Shown: positions 1 through 25,541 of the stretch, in pieces | Numbering within the stretch: the stretch's first letter is position 1 | How the letters are laid out: each line of letters starts with the position of its first letter | From: Myotis daubentonii | Lineage: Eukaryota; Chordata; Mammalia; Chiroptera; Vespertilionidae | Reading direction: 5' to 3' | Assembly (NCBI RefSeq): GCF_963259705.1 | Contig: NC_081846.1 | Span: 54,217,205-54,281,204 of the forward strand | DNA: 64,000 nucleotides | Notes under the pieces: model-generated | The model's input: only the letters and a program-made list of their open reading frames with translations | Told to the model about the DNA's origin: nothing | Databases searched by the model: none | Program-made: the position numbers and the translations under genes

Positions 1-1434
1 CAACTTTTGACTACACAAAGGAAATCTTTCAAAGGAGATGCTTGTGAGGTCAAAGAATAAGTAAAACTGGAACCTGCTTTCTTCGGGCTTCTCTGCAAAT
101 GTTACATATGTGAGAGCCAAAAATTCTGGTAGATACAGAGTCAACTCTGCTCATTTGGGATATATTTGGCATTTTTTACATTCCCACAATTTGGAAATTT
201 TATATAACTTGAGGTTAATAAAGGAAGAATTATGGAATAAAATATATCGTATTATTATACTTGGTATCAATAAGAGCTTTTCTAAAATAGAATAATAATT
301 GATCACTAGAATTCCAAGTTGACCTTTGGTCTAGGGCTATTTTTTATGAGAGAAAAGTTGTAAAGTTCAGTCCAGCATCCCAAATTAGAAAAACATGCTT
401 TTTCATTTGTTACTAACATTTTGTTGATTTAACCGCATTATCAACAGTGTTTCTGATAACCCTTCTGGAAGCTCTTTAGAATTTGGAGGTACGTTTTATA
501 GAGCCTTGTTGGTCCCAAAGTGCTCATATTATCTAGGTAACCTTTAACCTACTCCTGCCACATTAAGTGTTAATGTTTCATTTCCATGTTAACTATTGCG
601 CTATCACTTCCTATGAACGTCATCGTTTCAGAATACACCTAGGAAGGGAGCTGTTAAAAATTTCCTGTTCCCATGTATCACCTGTTATTGGCTTTTACCC
701 CAGATGCAAGGTTATATGATTGCTAGCCTCTGGGAGATCATAAAAATCACGATTGGTTTTATAGCTCAGAACTGTCTTCAAGCAGTAGTGGCAAGCTTAC
801 TTTTTTAACAAAGGAAGTAAACCTTTTCTTCTTTCACTGGACTTTTGAAGTTGGAGGAAGAATTGCTCAAATGCCGCAATTGGCTGCACATTTTCTCTGC
901 TTTACCATGAACGTCATCCGCACAGGTAGCAATTTTCCATTTGCTACTGCATTTCCTCCCTGTGCACGCCTCAGTGTCCCTCAAAGTCGGTGTTGGGTAA
1001 GCTGTGACTGACAGGGCTTCTTCCCATCTGTTTGTCCCGGGCATGTACCCAACTCCTCTGCGCACTGGCGATGCACACGTCGAATCAATGCAATGAGCAA
1101 CATGGTCACGGTAAAGAAGCTCAGTGTTTCAACTAATGAAAATCACTCCATCCTGCCTTACGAGAAGAGCCAGAAAGAGCACTAACATAGCTGAGAGGAA
1201 CACAAAAATATGTGTTTTTCTGGGGGCATGTCTGTCACTCTGTCTCCTCCTCTCCTTCCCATTACTGTTGCATCGTGGCCTCTGCAATGGCTCGTCCAGT
1301 TTGCCTTTTTCTCCCTCTGCTTCTGTTTCTCTGAGAGTCTCCTGAGTTTTTATCACACCATTCCCGAAATAAATCACAACTTCTCTGGAACACCAGCCCT
1401 CAAGGGAGCATGGGATAAATTAGCCTAAGAAAAC

Positions 1435-1485
<51 letters not shown>

Positions 1486-2197
1486 CAAACTTGCCAAGTT
1501 ACATTTCTGAGGGCTTCCCGTGACTTTTAAAGGTTGCCCTTCAGCATGTCCCTTGTTCCTAAGGAGAGATTTATTTTCAAAATAGTTTTCAAATAGAGGC
1601 TCTTCTGTGATGGAGCTCAACTGAACCATGTCCATGTGCTTAAAGATACACATCATTGTTCATACCATGATAAACTGAGGGTACTGAAGTGTGAAATGGG
1701 AGAGGGGTGGATATTTTCCCATGGATGGCTGTGACCAAAAATGAGATGGTGATTATCATTAGCATCTAAGCAAACAAGGGCATGATAAAATAAATAAAAT
1801 TTTAAAAAGCAACAACAAAAATATTATTTTCAAAAGCTGGGGATTTGGAAATATGGCCCTAGTCATTGTGCTACTACCCCTTGTGTTACTGTGAGCCTGT
1901 CTCTTGACCTCTCTGAGTTGCACATAACTCACCCACACAATTAGGTTATAAGGCCTTCCAGCCCTGAAAAGCACTACTTGATAGATGTACATCGGAGTCT
2001 AGAGGATCCTCTTATCTTTTGAAGAAAACATGATAATATTCTTTTAATTATTTGTAAATGCAGCCTGATTATGCATGTGTTTAAACAAAGAAAATGTAGC
2101 ACTTCTATTAAGTTTTTGAATTAAATATGCTTGTGTAATGAAGTAAATGTCATGTGTACACACTTAAAATTCTAAAAATTTGTTTCTTTTACTTTAG
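1..2197. other. FAP intron
   Basis: No exon of FAP before the one at 2198 could be found here; the expected preceding peptide (…GVYEVEDQITAVR) is not encoded. Apart from the TG microsatellite, nothing recognisable was seen. Confidence 0.6.
1437..1484. repeat. (TG)n microsatellite
   Basis: About 24 uninterrupted TG units, in a FAP intron. Confidence 0.95.
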
Positions 2198-13956
<11,759 letters not shown>

Positions 13957-14219
13957 ACACGGTGCCGATACAAGCCTGTATCACCATCTGAACACGTCAG
14001 ATAAACGCCTCAGACTGTTTGCTTGTGTTACTCTTTATGCTGTTAAGTGTTGGTATAAACAAACAAGTGAATGTTGTTCGAATGGCTGGCCAAAAATTAG
14101 GTGGACTCGGGGGTTCAATGGAAATATTGTTTACACTTCTCTGTGACTCTGTGGAAGGAGAGAAAAGGGAGCCGGGCCTTTTGCTTCAGACACCGTATTG
14201 TATCACCTGTTTGCGGGGA

Positions 14220-14225
14220 AATAAA
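14220..14225 (+). terminator. FAP: FAP poly(A) signal AATAAA
   Basis: A canonical hexamer lies about 265 bases after the FAP stop codon, with a GT-rich element about 25 bases further on. Confidence 0.75.
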
Positions 14226-14245
14226 GTCAGAAGTTCCGATGCTAT

Positions 14246-16640
14246 TATCTTGTCTGTGTTCAGTGATTTCAGGTTCCAGTCTCTATGGAAGAAAACAAGG
14301 CATTCTGCTAGGCAAGGGCGTGAGTACTGTCAGGGTGGCTGGTTGTGACGGAGGAGGATCCAGGGGCAGAGTGGGGTGTTTTGTAATGAGAACTCTAATG
14401 CTGGCTCAGAGCACCCAATGCATTGGGCAGAGATCAGTCAGAGAGGCACTGGGAGAGGAACGCTGATGTTGCAGCTATGCTCTCCCTCCAGGAAATGTTT
14501 ATTGCATGTCTCCCAGAAGACTTCTTCATCATTGCCAGGAGCATAGTCAGAATTTTGTGTTCGGGCTCCTTTTAAGAGATGCTTCAAAATTAGAAACATA
14601 CCTATTTTGTATCCCTTTTTTGAATTAGTCATAGTAACTGCCTTCAGATTGCTAAACCACACCAGCCTAAATGAACCCCAAAACTAAATAAAATGGACAT
14701 CAATAGCTGAAAAGGAAAAATGTTCTGTCTATGAGATTTTCTGGGGTTTGACTTCTACGCTATAGAGTTCATTCTGAAACAGGAAAAAAAAGTCATAATG
14801 ACTGAAATCTCAAAGGCAGTGCTCTGCCAGGAACTGTCCCCATCAATGAGAAGTGTATGGGCAGCTCGCCATCTCTGTGATTGCCACGGAATGACAGAGA
14901 GCCACGCCAGGTCAGCAGAAGCTACTTCTTCACTGAATGTTGGAAGTGTCCCTGCAGCCGATGCCTCAGGCACTCGTCATTGCCATCTTTCCCAGCACTG
15001 ATTGCCCTGGATGCTGTCTCCCCACCCCTAGCTTGATTCTTCCCAGTTGCAGGTAGAAGACCCTCAGGCCTTCTCTCATGTGTTGTAGCCAGAAGAGCCA
15101 ACACAGACATACAACACTGAGCAGGAAGGGGTGTCAAAGGTCAGAGAACAGACTCCGCTAGAGTTTCCAGATTTCTTAGTCCAGCACTCTTACCACCACT
15201 GTGTTCTGAAAGCATGCCTCCCACTCACGCCAGATGGTCCCACCTCAGCCCTCGGGTACTTTGTGGTGGTCAGGGAGCCTGAACAGCACCCTCACAGATT
15301 CAGGGCTGGCCACATTCTCCTTCCTCCACAGCAGCTGCAGGTGCCCTGAGGGTCAGAGAGAAGCTAATACCTTCACTTCCCGTTCTGCGTGGAGCAGCCT
15401 CTGAAGCAAGCCCACAAGATTGCCTCATAATTTCCTCACCATTCACTCTCTCCAGCCAGGGAGAGGAGAGAAACCACCAGTCAGAGACAACAGGACAATC
15501 AAAAGTAATAGACAGTCTTGTTCCTCCCACTTATTTTCTGCTGTGGTGGGATATGCATTTGGTATCACCACGCAGTAAGTGGTCTTCACCTCAGGCCTCC
15601 GTTCCCACTGTCACAGAGGCAATGTCTGAAAGGCAAATCTAATTGTGTCATTTTCCCATGTAGGACCCTCCAGGGGCCACCACACGGTAGTGGAGGTATC
15701 CGATGTAGACTGCTGCCATCATCACAAAACTTCGATTGGATGGTGCTGTCCTGGGGGAGTCTTCACAGGCCGTATCCTGGGACGCAGCCAAGGACAGGAG
15801 CTCACCAATGATGAGTGAGTGAACGCCTCTGTGCTCGGGACTCAGGTTTCCTACATTTCTGTCGATGCAGCCTTCCCCGAGCCCCTCTGGCAGAACCATC
15901 CGGGTGCTCCTCAGGCCTGTCAGCGTGTGTTTATGTATTTATTCATTTATTCAACAAACATGCATTGAGTCTGTCTCCGTATCAGACACTCTGCAGGACG
16001 TTGAGGCTACAGCAGAGAGTAAGGTAGCAACCTGAGAGGCAGTTTTTTGGGTGATTTTTTGTTGTTGTTTTTTTGAATGCTCACATTTTTTAGAGCTTTT
16101 CTAAATTCTCCTTTTGGTTTGGAAGATAAAAGGTATGCAAACCACAGAGGGAAAGGTTTTAGTAGAAAATACCAAAGTAAAAGGGATAATTGAAGAACAT
16201 CTTACCTTTTATATTTGTAGGAAACAAATTGTAATAACTACCGTTGATCACATTTTATTCTTGCACATGAAGTTTGGGGTGAAGAATGCCCCAACACCCT
16301 AATGAAGGCACAGTTATCCTTCATATATGACAAACTTCAGATTTTCATTCATTTGTTTGACAAATGACATTGCAAGCCACTATTTCAGGACCCCCATCCT
16401 CCCAAAACAGACCAGTATATTAGAGAGGATGCCTGTCTAAAGGCAGGAGCGTCAAGTCTTGTAAAAGTGAGAAATGAATGTAGCTACAATCAAGTTCAAA
16501 TGAGATCAGTACTGTAGGGATGGGATTCTAGTATGTGTAAGAAGGAAACTATAAAATATTATGCCATCTCAAAATAATCTCATCTCTTAGTCTCACAATG
16601 CTGACTTTAGAGATATTTTTAAAGGTTTCAAAATTCTAAG
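14246..16640. other. Intergenic, FAP to GCG, first part
   Basis: No exon, RNA gene or promoter recognised. A short stretch at 15930-16030 (TATTCATTTATTCAACAAAC and on) looks like an ancient L2-like remnant. Confidence 0.5.
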
Positions 16641-16659
16641 TGACCATTTAATATTTCTC

Positions 16660-16869
16660 TTTTTTTAATGTTTTCATTGATTTTTCTGAGAGAGAGGAAG
16701 GGAGAGGGAGAGAAAAACATCAATCGGGTGCCTCTCTCCACCCCAACTGGGACTGAACCTGCAACCTTGGTATGTGTCCTGAGCTGGAATCTAACTGGCA
16801 ACCTTTTGGTGCACAAGATGACACTCAACCAACTGAGTCACACTGGGCCAGCTCATTTTTTTAAAAAAA
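16660..16869 (-). mobile_element. Ves-like SINE, antisense, diverged
   Basis: It has the tail TTTTTTAATGTTTTCATTGA, the purine-rich GAGAGAGGAAGGGAGAGG and the tRNA-like end CAACCAACTGAGTCACACTG. TAATATTTCTC occurs on both sides (16649-16659 and 16870-16880), consistent with a target-site duplication. Confidence 0.75.
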
Positions 16870-16880
16870 TAATATTTCTC

Positions 16881-18980
16881 AGAGTAAATGAGAAAGAAGC
16901 AGCAAGAAAATGAATATTTTATTAAATTGAACACAAATGAAGAAACTTTTTTGAGGTTTTAACTTTTTAAAAATCTACCCCCAAAATATAAAATGTATGA
17001 TTTATTTCTTCATGAAAGCTCTTTTGAATATCTGTGCCGTGCATGGCAGTGCTCTGCACACTGCAGAGGTTACAAAGATGACTTATGTGACAATTTCTCC
17101 ATTTCCGGACTGTTTCAGTAAAGGCGACTTAACGAATCTGATTTTCCCAACATTTGAGCATTTTTCAGAAACTGACAGATCTTTATGCAAATGTTGTTGC
17201 CAAGCTGTTTGTAATGGTGAAATTATACTTTGACAGTAACTCTTTAAAATATATTAAACCCAGCTAAGGTTTTTTTGGAAATGTTGCCAATTAAGTGACT
17301 TTAATGAGCTTCTTGATGGTAATGTAATTAAAATTCAGATGTTCTAATTGTAAAACAAAAAATACAGTTCTGGGAAAGTTAACAGTAAAATAAGCAAATG
17401 TAAAATGAATTAGGGCTAATTTAAATAGTGATTATGTGGTCTTCTGGGAAGATTCTACCAAAACAATGTTTTCAAATATGCTGTTTGTAGAGAAGAAAGG
17501 AGGCACTTACCAGATCATTGAAATTTATCCAGTAGAGCAGATATTTTGAGTTTACCCAATAAAACAGATAAAGAAATTCTGAACACAGTAAATCAATCTC
17601 AGCTTATGAAAGGAGAAATACTCAAACTCTTCCTTGGCATTATGGACAGGTACCTCAGCAGTTGGAAGTGGAATAATTGCTGATTCAGGGAGAAATAAGT
17701 GCCTGAACCTTACCAAGCTACTCATGGAGAAAATGATCTGGCCTCTGGCAAAAGTCTCTAATGACCACCTGCTCAGATTATTGGCTTGCAGCTTCACATG
17801 CTGGCCACAAACAGTTTTTTGACAAACAGGTAATGTCTTTGGCAAGTTAGAGCAATATGATATCAGTCTATTAGCCTCTAATTAATACTCCATTATTTAC
17901 TTTACTTAAAAAATTGCTTTGACAGTATCTGTTTTCACAAAGATTCATTGGTACAGCATTCCATTCTGCACTCAGTGGTTATAAAGTCTGTTTCCTTGAG
18001 TAAGAGAGAGCGGTAATTAAGCCAGGTTCATGCCACAATGGTTTGACAACTCATTTTCCTTCTCTCCTAATTGCTTTTAATTGACAAGAAAAAACGGGAA
18101 CATCTTTACTAGCCATTAATTATTAGGGGCAGTAATTTTTTAAACTGCTACATAAGGTGAATTTTTTAGATAAATGTCTTAATGAAACATTTAAAATGAT
18201 ATAAAAACTACTCATTAAAAAAAACTACTATCCATTCACGCATTTTCAGTTTGTTATTAAAACATCTTTTTAGATATTAATGGACATAGATATTTTAGAT
18301 ATGTCATAAAAGTTGCCTATATCACACTAGAACTAAGCTAAGTTTTCAGTTTTAAGAGATGATAAAAAGTGATGATGCTTTGATATATACGAGTACTTTA
18401 TATGCATACTAACAGGAAACAATGTGTCTCGCTTGTGTTTTTTTCAGAAGACTAACTTTGTAATACTTTCCAATATTGCATTTGTTCCATTTCAAATAGT
18501 ATACAAGATAGCTTATAAATTAGTTGTTATTTGTAGAGCTAACAGTGTTTGGCATATGGTAAGTATTTTGTAAGGGTTTGCTACGTACATAAAGTAAACC
18601 ACTTTTAAGTTAGTATGTTCAATAAATTAATTCTCAAGAAATTAATAGTCTGATTCAGAAGCCAATAGTTTCTTTTCCAAATCAATGAATGTAGCTTAAG
18701 TACCAGGATCATCAATCCAATTAAAAATTAATCTTTATCTTTTTCTGAAAGAATGGGGCCTTTTAGGAATAACCAATATAGAAGTTGTGAGTGTCCAAGG
18801 AAGCTCATCAACCTTGGTACTTTATCTTGAATAAGTTGTCCATCCTTGATATCTGTTTGAAGAGTCAAATATTTGATAATAGTGATGGAAGCATCTTTGG
18901 GGAGGACCGCCAGCCAGGGAACCGTGTGGTTGAGGGGCGAGGATCTCCACCACTCTCCCAAAGCCAGCCACACCAGCCTC
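16881..18980. other. Intergenic stretch without recognisable features
   Basis: AT-rich, no exon with splice signals and no repeat family I can name. Confidence 0.5.
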
Positions 18981-18982
18981 CT

Positions 18983-18983
18983 T

Positions 18984-19017
<34 letters not shown>

Positions 19018-19030
19018 TCTCTTTCTCTCT
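18983..19030. repeat. (CT)n microsatellite
   Basis: CT repeat interrupted by single A and T changes. Confidence 0.9.
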
Positions 19031-19915
19031 GACCACCTTAGAGGGGACTTCTCTGCTCACTGTATTCTACCACATCCAGAGATTTCCAACCACATTATCT
19101 CACTGTTTTCTTGATATCACTTATGAGCATCAAAAGTTATTTTACTTATGTGTGTGCTTATTTGCTACCTATTTCTTTCATTCAAATATAAGCTCCCTAC
19201 AAGCAGTGACTCTCTGTCTTTTCAAATCTCTGCACCCAGGCCTGGGATAAGATGTTAGGAGCTTGATAAATATGTGCTGACTCTATTTCCATCTTCTGTG
19301 CACAGGGCCTGGGGGGAGGCATAAAACTGGAATCCTTATGTGTGATCTCACAGTGGAGACATCTATCTCACCATTTCTGGAAATTAGTATGTAATAGAAA
19401 CTTGCTGTTTCCCCCTTAAAGCAAACAGAGAGAAAAAATTCCTGAGCAGCAGATAACCCACAGCCAGGAGAATGGGGTTAGGAAGGACATGAATCTTAGA
19501 CAGAAATTTAAAAGAGGTTGGTCTTTCAACAAAAATGATTTTGGTTAGGATGTGAGAACACAGCCCACTGTACTGTCCTACCACCAATTCTTACTGCCTC
19601 TGGGTGAATCGTCAGGACGCCGCAACTGAGAATGTTTTGCAAAAATGTTCAGATGGGAAAAGGTCAGCTAAACCTCCAGAATAATACTGGTTATTCTAGA
19701 AGCATTTATTTAAAAAAACAACAACAGTATTTTTAAAAATATATTTCACTTAATATATTTTAAGTACTAATGGTTACATTTACATTATAAAACAATGATA
19801 CCTTGCCTACTGTTTAAGGAAAAGGTCAGCCATACGTTCAGAACCTGAAACTTTGGTTGGCTGGTTCTTTTAAATGCAGATTATAAACTTAGAATCATCA
19901 AAAATAAGCCATTAG

Positions 19916-19916
19916 G

Positions 19917-19961
<45 letters not shown>
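19916..19961. repeat. (AGAT)n microsatellite
   Basis: About 11 perfect AGAT units. Confidence 0.95.
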
Positions 19962-20493
19962 CTCAAAATAACTGTCATCACCATCACTATCTACCATCTT
20001 CCTTAATGAGATTGATTTTATATGAATTAATTAAAGGTTTAGAATCTTGTATTGGAAAAATGTAACAGATGCCTTAGCATACAGTTCCCAATCTCAAACA
20101 ACTGCTGAGGCCAGTGAGGCACCCAGAATGAATGAAGCAAACCAAGGAAGTGTCAGCACGGTCTCTCACAACCTCAGGGTGGGACATCAGCAAGCTGGTG
20201 AGCACAACTGAAGAGATAACTACTGGTTCAAATTGTTGCCGGGTGGGAAAGTGGGCCTATTGTTTGCTGTCCTCGTTTTTGTCAAGAGAAATAAAAAAAC
20301 TGGATTTTAAAATGTAAAGCCTCAATTTTGAGCACTTGGCAGCTAATATACAAGTAAATAAAATGCATCTGTGGGCCAGACTTAACCTGTGGGTATCCAT
20401 TTCTATTTTGGATGTCAGCTATATACCAAGGACTCCATATACATTGTTTCATTTAATTATCCAAATTCTGTACATTGTAAATAAAAATATGTT

Positions 20494-20719
20494 GCCCTGA
20501 CCAGTTTGGCTCAGTGGAGAGAGCGTCGGCCTACAGACTGAAAGGTCCCAGGTTCGATTCTGGTCAAGGGCAAGTACCTTGGTTGTGGGCACATCTCCAG
20601 TAGGGGGTGTGCAGGAGTCAGCTGATTGATGTTTTCTCTCATCGATGTTTCTAACTCTTTATTCCTCTCCCTTCCTCTCTGTAAAAAATTAATAAAATAT
20701 ATTTAAAAAAAAAAATAAA
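20494..20719 (+). mobile_element. Ves SINE
   Basis: It begins GCCCTGACCAGTTTGGCTCA, carries the B box GGTTCGATTCTGG and TCTCCAGTAGGGGGTGTGCA, and ends in an A-rich tail. ATAAAAATATGT occurs just before (20481-20492) and again at 20720-20731 as a likely duplication. Confidence 0.92.
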
Positions 20720-20731
20720 ATAAAAATATGT

Positions 20732-22065
20732 GTACTTCTGATTAGGAAAATGAGGTACAAGTTAGGAAACTTATTTGAGATTCCATAGGTTCAGGTGTTC
20801 CTAGCACCATCATACCTCCACATGACAAGGGCAGCACCATTGGTCAGCTACTGCAGGAGTATGTGGAATGGCTACCAGATGGCTTTGTCACCTATTACTA
20901 TCATTAATCAAGTGTTCAATACAGAGGTCTGTATAAATAAACAACCCTAATAACAGGCTCTTATCAGCCATTATTAGAATTTAAGCACAGTTAATGAAGT
21001 AGCATTAAGTGACTGCTTAAATAAACATGTATAGGGTGGCTTTGAAAACAGGATTCTGTGCCTCCCTCAATAACTTAGCGACTTCTGCAGGGTTTGCAAC
21101 TTGTTTCTGGCCCCAGCAAAATATTGTGTGTGTACAGGCAAGCTATCCAATATGTAAATCCAATTCGTGACTAGGCTCAAAATAACGTTAGCTTTCCAGT
21201 CTTCCCATCACCTTTTCTCTGCTCGTCAGTAGTTTTTCTTGATGTCTTCTCTCTGATGTTACCCCTGCTCTGTGTCTTCCCACACCTGTTCTCCTGCCAA
21301 CTCCTACGCCGTGGCCATGAAGATTCAGAAGGAGGCAGCTTGGGGTGGGGGAGCTTCAAAGATATCACACAAGAATGGTCCCCAACTTGGCATCGGTTGC
21401 GTCTTGCCAACAGCACTCAGGCTGCCAAAGCAGAGTCTCCAGAAATAAAGAACAATGAAAGTATAAACCTGAGGTTTTTTTCATTCCTCCAGATTAGCTT
21501 TTTAGAAAAACAAAAAGTAAAAAATTTTAACTCCATGTGAAATGAGTATTTTGTATCTCTTCCCTGTTTTGAGTTAGAGGCTGTCAATGTATTCTGTAAA
21601 AAAAAGAAGGAGAAGAAGAAGAAATTTGTGTGCCTCTAGGTTGCCAAAGCACTTTCAAAATATCCAGAGTACTTTTATTTACTTTTTCAAGTTACAGCAT
21701 CAGGAGCCATAAAATATTGTTTACATAATCTTCTGAACCCTGCTATAAGAAACCCTGGTATCAGTTTCTTGACGTAGACTTACAGTCTTCCGCATGGTAT
21801 TTCTTCTTACCAAATATTGGGAATTCATCAATAACAAAGTGTTAAAAATTTGTGGTAAATCTTATATATAGCTAATCAATAGTCACAGAACCTTGTGTTA
21901 TATTTTCCAGAAAATGAGCACACAATAAATGCAATTGTAAACATGTGTAATTCATTAAAATGTATACTTTTTCATTAGAATTTTATTCATTTTTGAACAA
22001 TGATTTTATATGTTATATTCATATTTTGTATGTTTGTATGCACAATATACATATACATGTATAAG
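20732..22065. other. Intergenic stretch without recognisable features
   Basis: A purine-rich AAG run lies at 21600-21622. No gene or named repeat was recognised. Confidence 0.45.
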
Positions 22066-22090
22066 TATATATATATATATATATATATTT
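22066..22090. repeat. (TA)n microsatellite
   Basis: TATATATATATATATATAT run next to the L1 fragment that follows. Confidence 0.85.
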
Positions 22091-22127
22091 ATTTTTAACT
22101 TTATTTGTAGAGTCCCATTATCTAGAA

Positions 22128-22930
22128 TAATAAAGTATTCAACCACACAATTTTAAAATGGGCAAAGGTTTTGAATAGATATTTCTCCAAAGAAGATATA
22201 CAAGTGGCCATCAGGCACATGAAAAAATTCTCAGCATCCTTAGTCATTAGGAAAATGCAAATCAAAACCACACTGAAGTACCAACTCACACCTATGAAGG
22301 TGGCTACTTGAAAAAGAAAGGAAATGAAGTGTTGGCAAGAATGTGGATAAATTGGAACCCTCACACATTGCTGGTGGGGATGTAAAATGGTTCAGCTGCT
22401 GTGGAAAACAGTTAAACATAGAATTACCATATAATCCAACAATTCTACTCCTGGATATATACTCAAAAGAATTAAAAACAGGTTCTCAATCAGGTACATA
22501 TACAAGCATGTTCATAGCAGCACTGTTCACAATAGGCAAAGGGCAGAAACAACCCAAAGGTCCATCAAAGGATGAATGGATAAACAAATTGCCATATATA
22601 CATACAATGGACTATTATTCAGCCATAAAGAGGTATGACGTACTGATAAATGCTGAGGTATAAACTTTGAAAACGTGCTAACTGAAAGAACCCAAACACA
22701 GAATAGTATTGTATGATTTCATTTATGTGAAATATCCAGAATAGGTAAATCCATAGAGATAGAAGGCAGATTCATATTTGCCAGAGGATGCAGGAGGGGA
22801 AAATGAGGAGAAAGTGCTTAATGGACAGGGGGTTTTATTTTAGAATGATGAAAATGTTTTGGTACTAGATAGGGGTGTGAATGTACTCAATGCCAAAGAA
22901 TTGTTTATTTAAAAAGGTTTGATTTTATTA
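22128..22930 (+). mobile_element. L1 3' fragment A (end of ORF2 plus 3' UTR)
   Basis: ATGGGCAAAGGTTTTGAATA, ATTAGGAAAATGCAAATCAA and CACATTGCTGGTGGGGATGT are classic L1 ORF2 3' end sequence. The frame with TMDYYSAIKRYDVLINAEV is the ORF2 C-terminal region. It is 5'-truncated with many changes. Confidence 0.9.
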
Positions 22931-23027
22931 TATAAATATCATTTCAATAATTCTTTTAATCTGTTTTTAAAATAATTTTCAGTATAAGTAATCTGTATTA
23001 CTTATAAATAATTATGGCTTTATTTCT

Positions 23028-23862
23028 AGAATAGACTTGAGCTTTGGAACAGACACCTCTCCCAAAAAGACATACAAATTACCAACAAATATATTAAAAG
23101 ATGCTCACCTTCACTAGCCATTAGGAAAACACAAATCAAAACTACAATGAGATGCCACCTCACACCTGTTAGCATGGCTATTATCAACAAGACAGCTAAT
23201 AACAAGTGTCGGAGAGGTTGTGGAGAAAAAGAACCCTCATTCACCACTGGTGGGAAAGTAAACTGGTACAGCCACTATGGAAAACAGTATGGCATTGTCT
23301 CAAAAAATTAAGAATAGAGTTACCATATGGCCCAGCTGTCCCTCTTCTGAGGATCTACCTGAAAAACTTGAAAACATAGATGTATGCACTCCTATGTTCA
23401 TTGCAGCATTATTCACAGTGGCCAAGACATAGAGACAACCAAAGTATCATTTGATAAAGTATTGGATAAAGAAGATGTGGTACATACACACAATGGAATA
23501 CTATGTAGCCATAAGAAAAGATGAAATACTGCTATTCGGACAACATGGATGGGCCTTTAGAATATTAGCTAAGCAAAATAAGTCCGTCAGAAAAGCTAAG
23601 AACCATGCAATTTCACTCATATGTGGGATATAAAAATGAAACCCCTTAAATACAGACAATAGTATGGTGGTTACCAAAGGGAAGAGGGTGGGGGACAGTA
23701 GTAAAGGAAAAGGGGGACCAAATATATGGTGATAGAAGGCGATTTGACCGTGGGCGGTGCTCACACATCACAATATACAGATTATGCATGTATCTTAGAA
23801 ATTTACACTTGAAACCTATATGATCTTATTAACCAATGTCACCCCAATAAATTTAACTTTAG
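23028..23862 (+). mobile_element. L1 3' fragment B
   Basis: A second, separate L1 3' end: ACAATGAGATGCCACCTCAC, GGTTGTGGAGAAAAAGAACC and CACAATGGAATACTATGTAG, ending CACCCCAATAAATTTAAC. Better preserved than fragment A. Confidence 0.9.
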
Positions 23863-23874
23863 AAAACAAAAGAA

Positions 23875-24200
23875 AGGAAATGAAGTACTGATCTATGCTA
23901 CAACATTGATGAGCCTTGAAAATATTATGCTAAGGAAGAGAAAACAGATGCATGAGGCCACATACATATTGAGTGGGTCCATTTACATGAAAAGTACAGA
24001 TTACACAAATATATAAATAGAGAGAAAGTAGAGTAGTGGTCATAAAGTGTTTGGAAAGGGGGAATGAGGAGTCACTATTAATGGGTATAGAGTTTCTTTT
24101 GGGAATAATGAAAAAGTTCTGGAAGTAAACAGTAATGAGGGTTACACAACATTGTGACTATGCTAAAAACCACAGAATCATATACTTTAAAAATAAAAGC
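23875..24200 (+). mobile_element. L1 3' UTR fragment C
   Basis: It resembles the end of fragment A: AACATTGATGAGCCTTGAAA, ATTATGCTAAG, then GGGGAATGAGGAGTCAC and AATCATATACTTTAAAA. Confidence 0.75.
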
Positions 24201-24369
24201 TAAACTATAAAGTATCTGGGATTGCCAATTGTTTAATCTTTAGATGTTTTGCTACCTTAACCATCTGGCAGCTATGAATAGATTTAGACAGCAGTCATGG
24301 CAGATTCTGAGGTGGTTAGAAGATTTTGCTGGGACTCCTACCACTACTTGGCAGAGCCTTGCTCTAGAA

Positions 24370-24545
24370 AAGCAATGTGGTCTGGATTCAGATACAGCTG
24401 TGGCTTTCAACAAATTGGTTACCTGTTCAAAAGCCTCATCTCATTATTTGTAAAGTGGAGGCAGAAATATTGTGAGGATTGGACAATAACATACTCAAGA
24501 GTTTTGCTTTTAGTAGGCATTCAGTAAATGGTAGCTATTTCCATT
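24370..24545 (+). mobile_element. MIR SINE remnant
   Basis: GATTCAGATACAGCTGTGGC, CCTCATCTCATTATTTGTAA and GGCATTCAGTAAATGGTAGC follow the MIR pattern. Confidence 0.6.
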
Positions 24546-24549
24546 ATCT

Positions 24550-25541
24550 TAAGGAACTTACTCTTCATCTCTGACAAGTAAAAAATTCTGACTTAAATTG
24601 TAGAAGTATCTTTTATTCCCTTCAAGTTATTATTGTTTTCTATATTTGTTGCTGACAATTAAGTCCGAGTATTAATTCCAGGTGAAAAGTGAAAGAAAGT
24701 AATTACCTACCCAGGTGTTTGGTACTATGTGCTAAACATGTATGAATGGCTATTACACTTTCATCCAGGTGTTTAGTCAGATGCAGCCCTGAAATGATAA
24801 TTGTTTCCATCAGGGTTAACTGTCCTAAATGATACATTTATGTAGGGCTTGCCCTTAAAAATATTAGATGCAAATTGGTGCTTAATAAATCAAACCAAAT
24901 TTTAAGATTTTCATTGAATCATCTCTTGCTATGCAACATGCCTAATGTTGAGAGGAAGGGGTGCAAAGAAAGTGTAAGAGCCATGTCCTTTGAGTTCTAG
25001 CATTTAGTTGGTCTGTGTTCCTGGAGAAGGATACTGGTGATCATGGGCCAGATTTCTCTTTCTTCAGCATTAGAAAAGGCTCACAGTCAATACTCTGTTG
25101 TGCTCTATCAAGAAAAAAAATTATTAAGATAAAAGTGAAAGATCCATCTTTGCTTCCTCTGATAATGTGGCAACAAAGAAATATCTTACTTTTTTTAGCA
25201 GGAATCAGGATTAGACCACAGTATTGAAGACTTGCTGGTCATAGATGTATTTGAGTGCAGAAATAACTTATTTTGGTGATTCATTACAAAATGAAATTAT
25301 AAAAATTAATTATTTATGTTTGAAAAATAAAATAACCAAACAATGATTTATCATAAAATTTATAAATTCTGCTTAAAAATAGAACAATAGCATGTAGGGC
25401 TGTATAAATTGTCCTCCGCTCTATGCTTATGTCATTTCAATATCACCAAAAAACTGGGCATATCTTTGCAAAACATCTGATAAAATATGAATGGGCAACA
25501 CTGAACAAGTTTCAAGCAGGGGGCAATTTCAATACAAGGCG
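24550..25541. other. Intergenic stretch without recognisable features
   Basis: AT-rich; nothing could be assigned. Confidence 0.45.

Noticed and set aside
20494..20719. tRNA genes at this and the other Ves SINE loci, because of A/B-box-like motifs.
   Set aside because: They have A/T-rich tails, CT-rich regions and target-site duplications, and do not fold as complete tRNAs; they are tRNA-derived SINEs.
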